Shown: in pieces, positions 8,337 to 16,597 of the stretch
Layout: each line of letters begins with the position of its first letter
Position numbering within the stretch: position 1 is the stretch's first letter
From: Limisphaerales bacterium
GTDB taxonomy: Bacteria; Verrucomicrobiota; Verrucomicrobiia; Limisphaerales; SXTU01
Assembly: GCA_009773355.1 (NCBI GenBank)
Contig: WRPG01000061.1
Span: forward strand, 1-48,815
Reading direction: 5' to 3'
Length of the DNA stretch: 48,815 nucleotides
Notes under the pieces: model-generated
What the model was told of the DNA's origin: nothing
What the model saw: the letters and a program-made list of their open reading frames with translations, nothing else
Database searches by the model: none
Translations under genes and position numbers: made by a program

Positions 8337-8741
8337 TCACGGCTTCACCGTGATCTTCTTCCAGTTCAGCTTGTGACGTTTGGCGTAGTCGGCCAGCACG
8401 CGCTCGTTCTCCATCAGCACGGCGCGCACGACGGCGGAGTCGTCCGCGTAGCCGAACTGCACGTTGCTGTCGGGAATCAGGTCGCGCTGCTTGTGCGCGT
8501 AGGCCAGGGCGAACGCAGCCTCGGCCACGACGAAGAGCGGGACCTCCTTGTCCGCGCCCTCGACGTTGTCCTCGACCACGTCGGCGAGGAACTCGAGCTG
8601 CTCGACGAGGTGCGGATGGTTGGGCGCGTTGATCTGCGCGAACTCGATCTTGAGCATCGGCAGCTTGCGGTGGATGCCCTCAAGGATTTTGGGCGTCACC
8701 TGCGCGGCCCCGCGATGAACGAACTGGACGATTTCTGCCAT
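8337..8741 (-). CDS. DUF1232/YkvA-like protein
   Basis: The 134-residue protein contains the motif DLIPDSNVQFGYADDSAVVR near the C-terminus. This resembles the DLIPD...GYxDD core of the DUF1232 (YkvA) family, whose members are small, often membrane-associated and of unknown role. The preceding helix (FVVAEAAFALAYAHKQR) is hydrophobic enough to be amphipathic or membrane-inserted. The start at 8741 (MAEIVQFVHRG) is preferred over one six codons earlier. The stop lies 83 bases upstream of the preferred glcD start, on the same strand. Confidence 0.65.
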   Translation of the reverse strand: MAEIVQFVHRGAAQVTPKILEGIHRKLPMLKIEFAQINAPNHPHLVEQLEFLADVVEDNVEGADKEVPLFVVAEAAFALAYAHKQRDLIPDSNVQFGYADDSAVVRAVLMENERVLADYAKRHKLNWKKITVKP

Positions 8742-8799
8742 GCGCGGAGACTGCGGCAAAGCCCCGGCGATGACAAGCGCGCGAGCAGCCGCGCCGCCG

Positions 8800-9348
8800 T
8801 CACTTCAACAGCGGCTTCAGCGCGGCGGTGACTTCGGGGACGTTGGTCTCGTTGATGGACTGCTCGGCGAAGCGCGCCTTCACCTTCGCGCCGTCGGTGA
8901 CGATGGTGGTGACGAACGCGCGGTCGTTGATGGCCCACGCGTTGGGGCCGTTCTTGTCCTCCGCGTAGAAGGCAAAGGTCGTGGCCTCCAGCTTGATGGA
9001 CTGCTGCACCTTGGGCAGATACTCGCGGGTCTTGTCCACGTCGTCGGTGAGCCACACGGCGACGACGTGCGTGTCCTTGCCCAGCTCGGCGAGGGCCTTG
9101 TCCAGAAACTTGAGGTAGCGGCCGATGGGGCGGTCAAACTTGTCCCCCCGCACAAAGACATAAATCGTGGGCTTCCCTTTGCGCGTGGTGGTGAAGGTGA
9201 TTTTCTTGCCGGCGTCGTCACCGGTGGCGGCGTCGGCTTTCAGCTCAGGCAAGGCGCTGTCCAAGGCGGGGCCGGACTCGATGGCCGCGCGGGCGAGGGG
9301 GACGACGGGAAGGAGGACGGCGGCGAGCAGGAGGGCGAGGCGCGACAT
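8800..9348 (-). CDS. Secreted protein of unknown function, possibly thioredoxin-like fold
   Basis: The start at 9348 gives a signal peptide (MSRLALLLAAVLLPVVPLARAA), whereas an upstream start would put 17 polar residues, overlapping the tRNA end, in front of it. The mature part of about 160 residues alternates strands and helices: TIYVFVRGDKFDRP, DKALAELGKDTHVVAVWLTDD and TTFAFYAEDKNGPNAWAIN. These recall a thioredoxin-like redox fold without a CxxC pair. Similar secreted proteins are common in Planctomycetota and Verrucomicrobiota. No catalytic residue can be named. It ends about 60 bases upstream of the DUF1232-like gene on the same strand. Confidence 0.6.
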   Translation of the reverse strand: MSRLALLLAAVLLPVVPLARAAIESGPALDSALPELKADAATGDDAGKKITFTTTRKGKPTIYVFVRGDKFDRPIGRYLKFLDKALAELGKDTHVVAVWLTDDVDKTREYLPKVQQSIKLEATTFAFYAEDKNGPNAWAINDRAFVTTIVTDGAKVKARFAEQSINETNVPEVTAALKPLLK

Positions 9349-9367
9349 AAGACGAGCGGTTGAAGTT

Positions 9368-9441
9368 TGGCTGTCCGGCATGGATTCGAACCATGACAAA
9401 GGCCTCCAAAGGGCCTTGTGCTACCATTACACCACCGGACA
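9368..9441 (-). tRNA. tRNA-Gln (anticodon TTG)
   Basis: Read on the minus strand, a full cloverleaf can be drawn. The acceptor TGTCCGG pairs with CCGGACA, followed by discriminator G and an encoded CCA. The D-arm contains GTGTAATGGTAGCAC. The anticodon stem is AGGCC/GGCCT with loop CTTTGGA, giving anticodon TTG. The T-arm is CATGG-TTCGAAT-CCATG. The U1-A72 pair and the G discriminator agree with glutamine identity. Total length is 74 nt. Confidence 0.95.
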
Positions 9442-9594
9442 AGCCGTGGCGGGAACCTAGCGAACGGGCCGGGGCAGGCAATGGTTTTCTCGGGTGTGGT
9501 GCCCCCCTGATGCGCCGTCGGCCTCACGGCCCATTACGCCAGCAGGCCGCCCGCCGAGGCTCGACAGCCCGGCATCCGTTGGAAACACTCCTGT

Positions 9595-10827
9595 ATGCCT
9601 GTCGCCGCAAGTCTGCTCCCACCACTGCTCGCGGCGGCGCTTTGCTGGGGTGCCGGAGTGGCCGGTGCGGCTCCATTGAAAGTCTTCATCCTCGCCGGCC
9701 AGTCGAACATGCAGGGCCATGCGAAGGCCAGCACGTTCGAGCACATCGGCATGGACCCGGCGACGAAGCCGATGCTCGACGCGATGCTCGGCCCCGACGG
9801 CAAGCCGAAGGTCTGCGAGCGCGTGTGGATTTCGTCCATCGGCTGCGGGCCGGATGAAAAAGCCGAGCAGACCGGGAAGCTCACGGCGGGTTTTGGCGCG
9901 AGCCAGAACGGGCCGAAAATCGGGCCGGAGTTCACGTTTGGCATTTTCATGGAGAAACTCACGGACGCCCCAATCTTGCTCATCAAGACCTCGTGGGGCG
10001 GCAAGAGCCTGCACACGGACTTCCGCCCGCCCAGCGCCGGGCCGTATGTGTTCAACGAGGCGCAACTCGCCCAGTTCCAAAAGCAGGGCAAGGACGTCGC
10101 GGCGATGAAGGTGGAAAAGGAAAAGGCGACGGGCGTCTACTACCGGCGGATGGTCGAGCATGTGAAAATGGTGCTCGGCGACCTCAAGCGCGTGGTGCCC
10201 GGCTACGACGCGGCGCAGGGCCACGAGCTGGCCGGGTTCATCTGGCTGCAAGGCTGGAACGACATGGTGGATTCCGGCGTCTATCCGCGCCGCGACCAGC
10301 CCGGCGGCTACGCGGCTTACAGCGACGCGCTGGCGCACCTCATCCGCGGTGTGCGGCGCGACCTCGGCGCGCCCAAGCTGCCCTTTGTCATCGGCGTCAT
10401 GGGGGTCGCCGGCCCGACGGCGGCCTACGGCCCGGACGAGCAGCGCTACAAGGCGGCGCATCAAAACTTCCGCGACGCGATGGCCGCGCCGGCGAAGTTG
10501 CCGGAGTTCCAGGGCAACGTCACCGCGCTGCTGGCGGAAAAGTATTGGGACCGGGAGCTGACGATGTTGAAGGCGAGGGAAAACGCGCTGCGGCAGCAGG
10601 CGAAGAAACTCGCCACCGACGGCAAGCTGAAGCCCGCCGAGGAGCGCGCCGTCTTCGAGAAACTGCGCGCCGAAGGCCTCACCGACCGCGAGCGCAAGGT
10701 GCTCGAGGTCGGCATCTCCAACTTTGAGTTCCACTATCTCGGCTCCGCGAAAATCCTCGGCGGCATCGGCAAGGGCTTCGCGGAGGCCGCGCATTCGCTG
10801 ATGACCCAGGGACAACGACAGCGCTGA
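9595..10827 (+). CDS. Secreted sialate O-acetylesterase-type esterase (SASA domain)
   Basis: A signal peptide (MPVAASLLPPLLAAALCWGAGVAGA) is followed at once by VFILAGQSNMQG, the block I motif of the SASA/DUF303 carbohydrate-esterase family, with Ser37 the likely nucleophile. Further family features are LLIKTSWGGKSLHTDFRPP and ELAGFIWLQGWNDM (a block with conserved W-Q-G-x-N/D). Members remove acetyl groups from sialic acid or plant polysaccharides such as xylan and pectin. With a pectate-lyase-like enzyme and a sulfatase downstream, a role in polysaccharide deacetylation is plausible but inferred. The 410-residue length includes an alpha-helical C-terminal extension around residues 320-375. 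Confidence 0.88.
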   Translation: MPVAASLLPPLLAAALCWGAGVAGAAPLKVFILAGQSNMQGHAKASTFEHIGMDPATKPMLDAMLGPDGKPKVCERVWISSIGCGPDEKAEQTGKLTAGFGASQNGPKIGPEFTFGIFMEKLTDAPILLIKTSWGGKSLHTDFRPPSAGPYVFNEAQLAQFQKQGKDVAAMKVEKEKATGVYYRRMVEHVKMVLGDLKRVVPGYDAAQGHELAGFIWLQGWNDMVDSGVYPRRDQPGGYAAYSDALAHLIRGVRRDLGAPKLPFVIGVMGVAGPTAAYGPDEQRYKAAHQNFRDAMAAPAKLPEFQGNVTALLAEKYWDRELTMLKARENALRQQAKKLATDGKLKPAEERAVFEKLRAEGLTDRERKVLEVGISNFEFHYLGSAKILGGIGKGFAEAAHSLMTQGQRQR

Positions 10828-10884
10828 CGGAAGTCCGCCAGATGGATGCGACCCACGAATCAACCAACAGCGTGCTTTGACACA

Positions 10885-11667
10885 ATGAACGTCTTCACGA
10901 CCAAGCCCTTTGCAGTTTGCCTGCTCCTCTCTGTTCTCTCTGTGCCTCTGTGGTTAAGCCCTCGGGCTTTCGCCGCCGAGGCCACGAACATCCCGCCCGT
11001 CCGCTTCGACCCCGTCGCACGGGACATCGAGGGCTGGAAGGTCCACGTCGAGCCGGCGCTGGTTGACGGCGAACATCGCGAGGAAGGAACGAAGGCGCTC
11101 ACGATGCTGGCCAATCATTTGCAGCGCATCAAAATCCTCGTGCCCGCCGAGCCGCTGAAGAAGCTGCAGACCCTCGAGCTTTGGCTGGAGCACAGCCACC
11201 CGTTGCTCAAGGCGATGCAGTATCACCCGAGCAAGGGCTGGCTCGTTGCGAACAAGCATGACCCCCGGCTCGCGCGGAAGGTCCACATCCCGCAGGCCCG
11301 CGAACTGTTCTCACGCAGCCAGATGCTCAAGCACCCGGCCGTCATCCTCCACGAGCTGGCCCACGCCTACCACGACCAGATTCTCAGTTTCGACCACCCG
11401 GATATCCTCGCCGCCTACGAGAAGGCCAAGGCCGCCGGCACCTATGAGAACGTCCTCCTCTACACCGGCAAGAAGGTGAAGCACTACGGCCTCACCAACC
11501 ACAAGGAATACTTCGCCGAAGGCACGGAGGCTTTCTTCTACCGCAACGACTTCTACCCCTTCGTCCGTGCGGAGCTGAAGGAGCACGACCCGACGCTGCA
11601 CGACGTGCTGGAGAAAATCTGGGAAAGGCCGAAAGAAGCGAGAGACAGCGAAAAGAAGGGAAAATGA
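10885..11667 (+). CDS. Secreted HExxH zinc-metallopeptidase-like protein
   Basis: The start at 10885 gives a signal peptide ([22 protein letters not shown]). The mature protein contains HELAH (156-160) in the context [14 protein letters not shown], and about 48 residues later [14 protein letters not shown], where Glu208 or Glu212 could be the third zinc ligand as in gluzincins. The arrangement resembles the anthrax-toxin-lethal-factor-like peptidase families. The tail ([11 protein letters not shown]) is highly charged. The gene follows the SASA esterase by 57 bases on the same strand. Whether it cleaves peptides is not shown; catalytic residues are present. Start codons upstream of 10885 add residues without signal character. 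Confidence 0.72.
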   Translation: MNVFTTKPFAVCLLLSVLSVPLWLSPRAFAAEATNIPPVRFDPVARDIEGWKVHVEPALVDGEHREEGTKALTMLANHLQRIKILVPAEPLKKLQTLELWLEHSHPLLKAMQYHPSKGWLVANKHDPRLARKVHIPQARELFSRSQMLKHPAVILHELAHAYHDQILSFDHPDILAAYEKAKAAGTYENVLLYTGKKVKHYGLTNHKEYFAEGTEAFFYRNDFYPFVRAELKEHDPTLHDVLEKIWERPKEARDSEKKGK

Positions 11668-11701
11668 ACTGCGTCGCCGTTTCTTTCGGCCTCCCTCACC
11701 C

Positions 11702-12805
11702 ATGAAAATCACCCGCATCCTTGCTTACCGCGTTGAGTTGCCGTTGCACGAAGGCTCCTACAAGTGGAGCGGCGGCAAGTCCGTCTCCGTCTTCGACAGC
11801 ACCATTGTCCGCGTGGAGACCGACGCCGGCCTCGTCGGCCACGGCGAGGTTTGTCCGCTCGGGCCGTTCTATCTGCCCGCCTACGCCGAGGGCGTGCGCG
11901 CCGGGCTGCGCGAGCTCGGGCCGCACTTGCTTGGCTGGGACCCGCGTGAACTCACCAAGCTCAACCACCGCATGGACGCCGCGCTCAAGGGCCATCCCTA
12001 CGTGAAGAGCGGCGTGGACATCGCGTGCTGGGACATCCTCGGCCAGGCGAGCGGCCTGCCCGTGTGCGTGCTGATGGGCGGGCGCTTCGGCGAAAGCGTG
12101 CGGCTCTACCGCGCCATTTCGCAGGAAGACCCCGAAGTCATGGCGAAGAAAGTCGCCGGCTATCGCGCCGCCGGCTACACGCGCTTTCAGCTCAAAGTCG
12201 GCGGCGACCCGGACACCGACATCGCGCGCATCCGTGCCGTCCGCGCCATGCTCCAGCCCACCGACCGCCTCGTGGCCGACGCGAACACCGGCTGGACCCA
12301 GCACGAGGCCATGCGCGTGGTCCGCGCCGTGCGCGATGTGGATGCCTACATCGAGCAGCCCTGCCTGACCTACGAGGAATGCCTGTCCGTCCGTCGGCAC
12401 ACGGACCATCCGTTCGTGCTCGATGAAAACGTGGACAGCCTCGACATGCTGCTGCGCGCCAAGGCCGACCTCGCGATGGACGTGGTGAACCTGAAAATCA
12501 GCAAGCTCGGCGGCCTCACCAAGACCCGGCAGGCGCGCGACCTCTGCGTGAGCATGGGCCTCGCGATGACGCTGGAGGACAGTTGGGGCGGCGACATCAC
12601 GACGGCCGCCATCGCGCACCTCGCGCACAGCACGCCGGAGGAATTCCGCTTCACCAGCACGGACTTCAACAGCTATGTGACCGTCAGCACCGCCGAGGGC
12701 GCGCCGCAGCGCGTGAACGGCTTCATGTCCGCCAGCACCGCGCCCGGCCTGGGCATCCAGCCGCGCATGGATGTCCTGGGAAAACCTGCTCTCGTCGTGG
12801 GCTGA
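11702..12805 (+). CDS. Enolase-superfamily enzyme (mandelate racemase/muconate lactonizing group)
   Basis: The 367-residue length is typical. The N-terminal capping domain begins [15 protein letters not shown], and the barrel carries the metal ligands Asp193 (VADANTGW), Glu218 (YIEQP) and Asp241 (VLDENVD), with catalytic Lys265 in NLKISKLGG. The usual K-x-K motif at the end of strand 2 reads Q163-L-K165, so the first lysine is missing. This is seen in some specialised subgroups, for example hydroxyproline-betaine racemase and cis-3-hydroxy-L-proline dehydratase relatives. It probably abstracts a proton alpha to a carboxylate, acting on an amino-acid or sugar acid. The product cannot be assigned safely. 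It lacks a signal peptide, unlike most neighbours. Confidence 0.82.
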   Translation: MKITRILAYRVELPLHEGSYKWSGGKSVSVFDSTIVRVETDAGLVGHGEVCPLGPFYLPAYAEGVRAGLRELGPHLLGWDPRELTKLNHRMDAALKGHPYVKSGVDIACWDILGQASGLPVCVLMGGRFGESVRLYRAISQEDPEVMAKKVAGYRAAGYTRFQLKVGGDPDTDIARIRAVRAMLQPTDRLVADANTGWTQHEAMRVVRAVRDVDAYIEQPCLTYEECLSVRRHTDHPFVLDENVDSLDMLLRAKADLAMDVVNLKISKLGGLTKTRQARDLCVSMGLAMTLEDSWGGDITTAAIAHLAHSTPEEFRFTSTDFNSYVTVSTAEGAPQRVNGFMSASTAPGLGIQPRMDVLGKPALVVG

Positions 12806-12824
12806 TATGGCTACGGTCACACCT

Positions 12825-14249
12825 ATGAAAGCTCCGCTGTCACTGCTCCCGTCGCTGGTCGCGTCACTCTGCATTCTGGGCGGCCCCGCCGCTGCCGAGC
12901 CACCGCTCCGCGAGCAGGCAATCACCGCCATGAAGCGCGCCGCTGAGTTCTACCGCGCGAAGGCTTCGGCGCATGGCGGGTATGTCTATTACACCTCGCT
13001 CGACCTCCGGCAGCGTTGGGGCGAGGGCGCGGCCACGGCGGACCAGATTTTCATCCAGCCGCCCGGCACGCCGGCGGTGGGCATGGCATTCCTCAAGGCG
13101 CACGCCGCCACCGGCGACAGGTTCTACCTCGACGCCGCGCAGGCCGCCGCCGAGGCGCTCGTCTTTGGGCAGCTCCAGTCCGGCGGCTGGGCGCAGGTGA
13201 TTGACTTCGACCCGCGCGGCGCGAAGGCCGGCCAGTATCGCAACGGCAAATCGCGCGGACGCAACCACTCGACCTTCGACGACGGCATCTCGCAGAGCGC
13301 GCTGCGCTTCCTCATGCACGCGGACCAGGCGCTGGGCTTCAAGCACGCGGCGATTCACGAGGCCAGCGAGTTCGCGCGCAAGGCCATGCTCGCAGCGCAG
13401 CATCCGAACGGCGCGTTCCCGCAGGTCTGGACCGGCCCCGCACCGCAGTATCCGGCGGCGAAGGCGAGCTTCCCCGATTACGAGTGGCGCACGGAAAACC
13501 GGCAGAAGAACTACTGGGACTTCCCCACGCTCAACGACGACCTCTGCACCTACATCGCGCGCACGCTGGAGGACGGCTGGACGATTTACCAAGACGAGCG
13601 CTGCAAGGCGGCGCTGGCGGAGCTGGGGGATTTCCTCCTGTTAGCGCAGATGCCCGAGCCGCAGCCGGGCTGGGCGCAGCAATATGATTTCAAGACCCGG
13701 CCCATCTGGGCGCGCAAGTTCGAGCCGCCCGCGCTGGCGGGCCGCGAGTCGCAGGACGCCATCGAGACGCTGCTGCAGGTCCACCGCCTCACCGGCGACG
13801 CGAAGTATCTGGAGCCAATCCCCCGCGCGCTCGCGTGGCTCAAGCGCTCCCGCCTGCCCGATGGCCGCCTCGCCCGCTACTACGAGCTGCGCACAAACAA
13901 GCCGCTCTACATGACCTCGGACTACCAGCTCACCAACAGCGATGCTGACGTGCCGCAGCACTACGGCTGGAAAACCGAGGCGCAGGTCGAGAAGTTGGAA
14001 AAGGCCCTCGCCGCCGCGAAGGACGGGAAGTCGAAAGCCCCGCAGCCGAAAGTCCCGACCGAAGCGGCCGTCCGTCAAATCCTCCGCGACCTCGATGCGC
14101 AGGGCCGTTGGGTGAGCACTTACGCGGACGGCATGAAACTCGTTGGCCAGCCCAAGTTCGCCCCGGGCTTTCAGTTCCTCGCGAGCGAGGTGTTCAATAA
14201 GAACTTGGAGGCGTTAAGCGATTACGTGGTCACAACCCCGAATAACTAG
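12825..14249 (+). CDS. Secreted pectate lyase-like protein (PL10-type)
   Basis: From the ATG at 12825 the protein starts with a signal peptide (MKAPLSLLPSLVASLCILGGPAAA); an ATG six codons earlier is also possible. The body is an alpha/alpha-toroid-like pattern with repeated AAxxxL helices and strings such as GGYVYYTS, IQPPGTPAVGMAFL, QSGGWAQVIDFDP, FDDGISQSALRFL, HPNGAFPQVW and NYWDFPTLNDD. These resemble family 10 polysaccharide lyases and related proteins that bind or cleave pectin. The start region follows the enolase-family stop within about 20 bases, suggesting an operon that processes uronic acid-containing glycans. A calcium- or arginine-based active site could not be placed with confidence. 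Confidence 0.72.
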   Translation: MKAPLSLLPSLVASLCILGGPAAAEPPLREQAITAMKRAAEFYRAKASAHGGYVYYTSLDLRQRWGEGAATADQIFIQPPGTPAVGMAFLKAHAATGDRFYLDAAQAAAEALVFGQLQSGGWAQVIDFDPRGAKAGQYRNGKSRGRNHSTFDDGISQSALRFLMHADQALGFKHAAIHEASEFARKAMLAAQHPNGAFPQVWTGPAPQYPAAKASFPDYEWRTENRQKNYWDFPTLNDDLCTYIARTLEDGWTIYQDERCKAALAELGDFLLLAQMPEPQPGWAQQYDFKTRPIWARKFEPPALAGRESQDAIETLLQVHRLTGDAKYLEPIPRALAWLKRSRLPDGRLARYYELRTNKPLYMTSDYQLTNSDADVPQHYGWKTEAQVEKLEKALAAAKDGKSKAPQPKVPTEAAVRQILRDLDAQGRWVSTYADGMKLVGQPKFAPGFQFLASEVFNKNLEALSDYVVTTPNN

Positions 14250-14324
14250 CGACTTACGTCCTCTAACCCGCTGTAAGTCCAGCGCTGTTAAGCTATACTC
14301 CGTCTGTGTCAACGAATCCGAATC

Positions 14325-14741
14325 GTGAATCCTCAATACTACGGATGGACAAAAACTGACGGGGATAGCGTCGCTCAACTGACAGCAATCACTGGTGCTC
14401 CAGGGCAATTGTGGTCATACCCGGTATCGGCGTTGCCGGAAGGAATCCGTAATGGAATGCCGAAGACCGAACAGTGCTTCATTTCTGGATACGTGGATCC
14501 ATCTCAAGTTCATGGAAGTGTGAGCGCAATAGGCGAACTCTTGGTAACGAGGCAGCACGAAAGCCCGGAATCTGGCAAAGCGTATGTGTTCTTGATAGCG
14601 GTAGATGCGGAGTGCAGCCCTTGGATTCGCGGTCCATACAAATCACTTTCTGAGCACTACTTTCAGCGTAGCGCAGGTGTGCCTCTAGGCGACCTTTTCG
14701 GGCGCATCGAGTTGTCCAACTTGGACAAGCTAAAGCTTTGA
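14325..14741 (+). CDS. Hypothetical protein of unusual base composition
   Basis: This 138-residue protein starts at a GTG (MNPQYYGWTKTDGDS) and ends in ELSNLDKLKL. Codons are markedly more AT-rich than those of its neighbours (roughly half G+C by eye), so it is likely a recent acquisition. There is no signal peptide or membrane segment; the content is mixed alpha/beta with aromatic residues. I do not recognise a family. A weak promoter-like TATACT lies about 33 bases upstream. It sits between the PL10-like gene and the sulfatase, whose start is 16 bases after its stop, without obvious functional linkage. Confidence 0.55.
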   Translation: MNPQYYGWTKTDGDSVAQLTAITGAPGQLWSYPVSALPEGIRNGMPKTEQCFISGYVDPSQVHGSVSAIGELLVTRQHESPESGKAYVFLIAVDAECSPWIRGPYKSLSEHYFQRSAGVPLGDLFGRIELSNLDKLKL

Positions 14742-14757
14742 GCGGAGAACATCCTTA

Positions 14758-16257
14758 ATGTCAGCAAAGCCAATTCCAATCCGCTTTCGGTTCGTCTTTA
14801 CGCTCACGCTGCTGCTGGCCTTCGTCTGTGCTGCTATTCCCGCCGCCGAGCCGGCGCGACCGAACATCGTCCTCGTGCTCGCGGATGACCTTGGTTACGG
14901 CGACCTCGCGTGCTACGGCGCGAAGGACGTGCGCACGCCGAACCTGGACAAGTTCGCCGCCGAGGGGCTGCGCTTCACGAGCTGCTACGCCGGCCACGCG
15001 AACTGCTCGCCGTCGCGCTCCGCGCTGATGACCGGGCGCACGCCGACGCGCGTCGGAGTCCGCAACTGGATTCCCGAGGAGTCGCCGGTGCATCTGCGCC
15101 GGAGCGAAATCACCATCGCGACCCTGCTCCAGCGCGCCGGCTACGCGACCTGCCATTCCGGCAAGTGGCATCTGAACGGCGACTTCAACGGGCCGTCGCA
15201 GCCGCAGCCGGGCGACCACGGCTTCGACCACTGGTTTTCCACGCAGAACAACGCGCTGCCGAACCATCGCAACCCGGAGAACTTCATCCGCAACGGCAAG
15301 GCCGTCGGGAAACTCGAAGGCTACGCGGGGCATCTGGTCGCGGACGAGGCCATCCGCTGGCTCGGCTCCGGGCGCGACAAGGCCAAGCCGTTCTTCCTCT
15401 ACGTCTGCTTCCACGAGCCGCACGAGCCGATTGCGTCCGACCCGAAATACGCCGCGCTCTATCCCTCCGCCGACCCGAGCTACACCGCGCACCACGGGAA
15501 CATCACGCAGTTGGACGCCGCCTTTGGCCGGCTGATGACCGCGCTGGACCAGCAGGGCTTGCGCGGGAACACGCTGGTTTTTTTCACGAGCGACAACGGC
15601 CCGGCCATCACGCCGATGCACCCACATGGTTCGGCGGGTCCGCTGCGCGACAAGAAAGGTTCGCTGTGGGAAGGCGGCATCCGCGTGCCCGGCATTCTCC
15701 GCTGGCCGGGCAGGACGAAGCCCGGCAGCGTGAGCGACGAACTGGTCTGCGGCGTGGATTTGCTCCCGACCTTCTGCGCCGCGACCGGCATTCAGCCGCC
15801 GCGCGACCGCAAGCTCGACGGCGCGAGCTTCCTGCCGGTGCTTGAGCTGAAGCCGGTCGTCCGCACCACGCCGCTTTACTGGCACTTCAACAAGGCGACG
15901 GGCGAACCCAAGGTGGCCCTGCGCGCAGGCGACTGGAAGATTCTCGCCACGCTGGACAAGCCGCCGGCGCAGCGCACCAACGACCTCACCGACGAGGAGG
16001 AGCGCGACTTCAAGGCGGCGGAACTGACCGGCTTCGCCCTCTACAACCTGCGCGCGGACATCGCGGAGCAGACCGACCTCGCCGCGAGCGAGCCGGCGAA
16101 GCTGGCCGAGCTGAAGGCGCAGTTGCAGGCGAAGTATCGCGAGGTGCGCGCCGAGTCGCCGACGTGGCCGGCGTGGAAGTTCACCGGCAGCGAAGGCAGG
16201 AAAATCGTCTGGCCGGACTACTGGAAAGCAAAGCAACCTGCGGCGAAGAAGAAGTAG
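14758..16257 (+). CDS. Secreted sulfatase (arylsulfatase family S1)
   Basis: The 499-residue protein has a signal peptide (FVFTLTLLLAFVCAAIPAA) followed by the alkaline-phosphatase-superfamily core. Motifs are NIVLVLADDLGYGDLACYG with metal ligands Asp43-Asp44, the sulfatase signature C83-S-P-S-R87 with Cys83 the site converted to formylglycine, GKWHL, and FFTSDNGPA for the second metal site. This is the cysteine-type signature, so activity would need a formylglycine-generating enzyme encoded elsewhere. The substrate is probably a sulfated polysaccharide or glycan. It is followed 12 bases later by a truncated DUF1592-type gene. Confidence 0.93.
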   Translation: MSAKPIPIRFRFVFTLTLLLAFVCAAIPAAEPARPNIVLVLADDLGYGDLACYGAKDVRTPNLDKFAAEGLRFTSCYAGHANCSPSRSALMTGRTPTRVGVRNWIPEESPVHLRRSEITIATLLQRAGYATCHSGKWHLNGDFNGPSQPQPGDHGFDHWFSTQNNALPNHRNPENFIRNGKAVGKLEGYAGHLVADEAIRWLGSGRDKAKPFFLYVCFHEPHEPIASDPKYAALYPSADPSYTAHHGNITQLDAAFGRLMTALDQQGLRGNTLVFFTSDNGPAITPMHPHGSAGPLRDKKGSLWEGGIRVPGILRWPGRTKPGSVSDELVCGVDLLPTFCAATGIQPPRDRKLDGASFLPVLELKPVVRTTPLYWHFNKATGEPKVALRAGDWKILATLDKPPAQRTNDLTDEEERDFKAAELTGFALYNLRADIAEQTDLAASEPAKLAELKAQLQAKYREVRAESPTWPAWKFTGSEGRKIVWPDYWKAKQPAAKKK

Positions 16258-16269
16258 CGGAGCAACGGA

Positions 16270-16596
16270 ATGAACGTGTTTTCAATTCTCTCAAGCGGGT
16301 CTCGGCGTGTCGTTTTGCTCGCAGCAGCGTTTGGATTCGCGCGCGTGTTGTCCGCCGCCGAGCCTGGCGCGAAGCTGGACTCCCACACCGGCGCATTCCT
16401 CAAGGAGCATTGCCTCCGCTGCCACGGGCCGGAAGAGGTGAAGGGTGACTTGCGCCTCGACCAGTTGGACACGGACTTCTCCAAGCCCAGCACCTTCGAG
16501 CGCAAAGCGAGAGTTCGCTCCGCCTGCTTTACATTCTCGGATGGCCTTTTATCTTCCGGACTACTTCCCGGTGAAAACCGACCCACGCAAATCTAA
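16270..16596 (+). pseudogene. Truncated paralogue of the DUF1592/PSD1-cytochrome gene
   Basis: The frame has a signal-peptide-like start and then AFLKEHCLRCHGPEEVKGDL with a CxxCH haem motif. From 16396 to 16503 the DNA matches 18703-18810 in the intact DUF1592 gene, with only 6 differences in 108 bases. Homology stops abruptly after FER; the remaining ~30 residues (KARVRSACF...) match nothing in the paralogue, and no DUF1592 or DUF1588 domain follows. The 3' part was evidently lost and the delta-60 gene now begins two bases after the stop. A short secreted monohaem protein is conceivable, but a remnant is more likely. Confidence 0.75.
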
Positions 16597-16597
16597 A

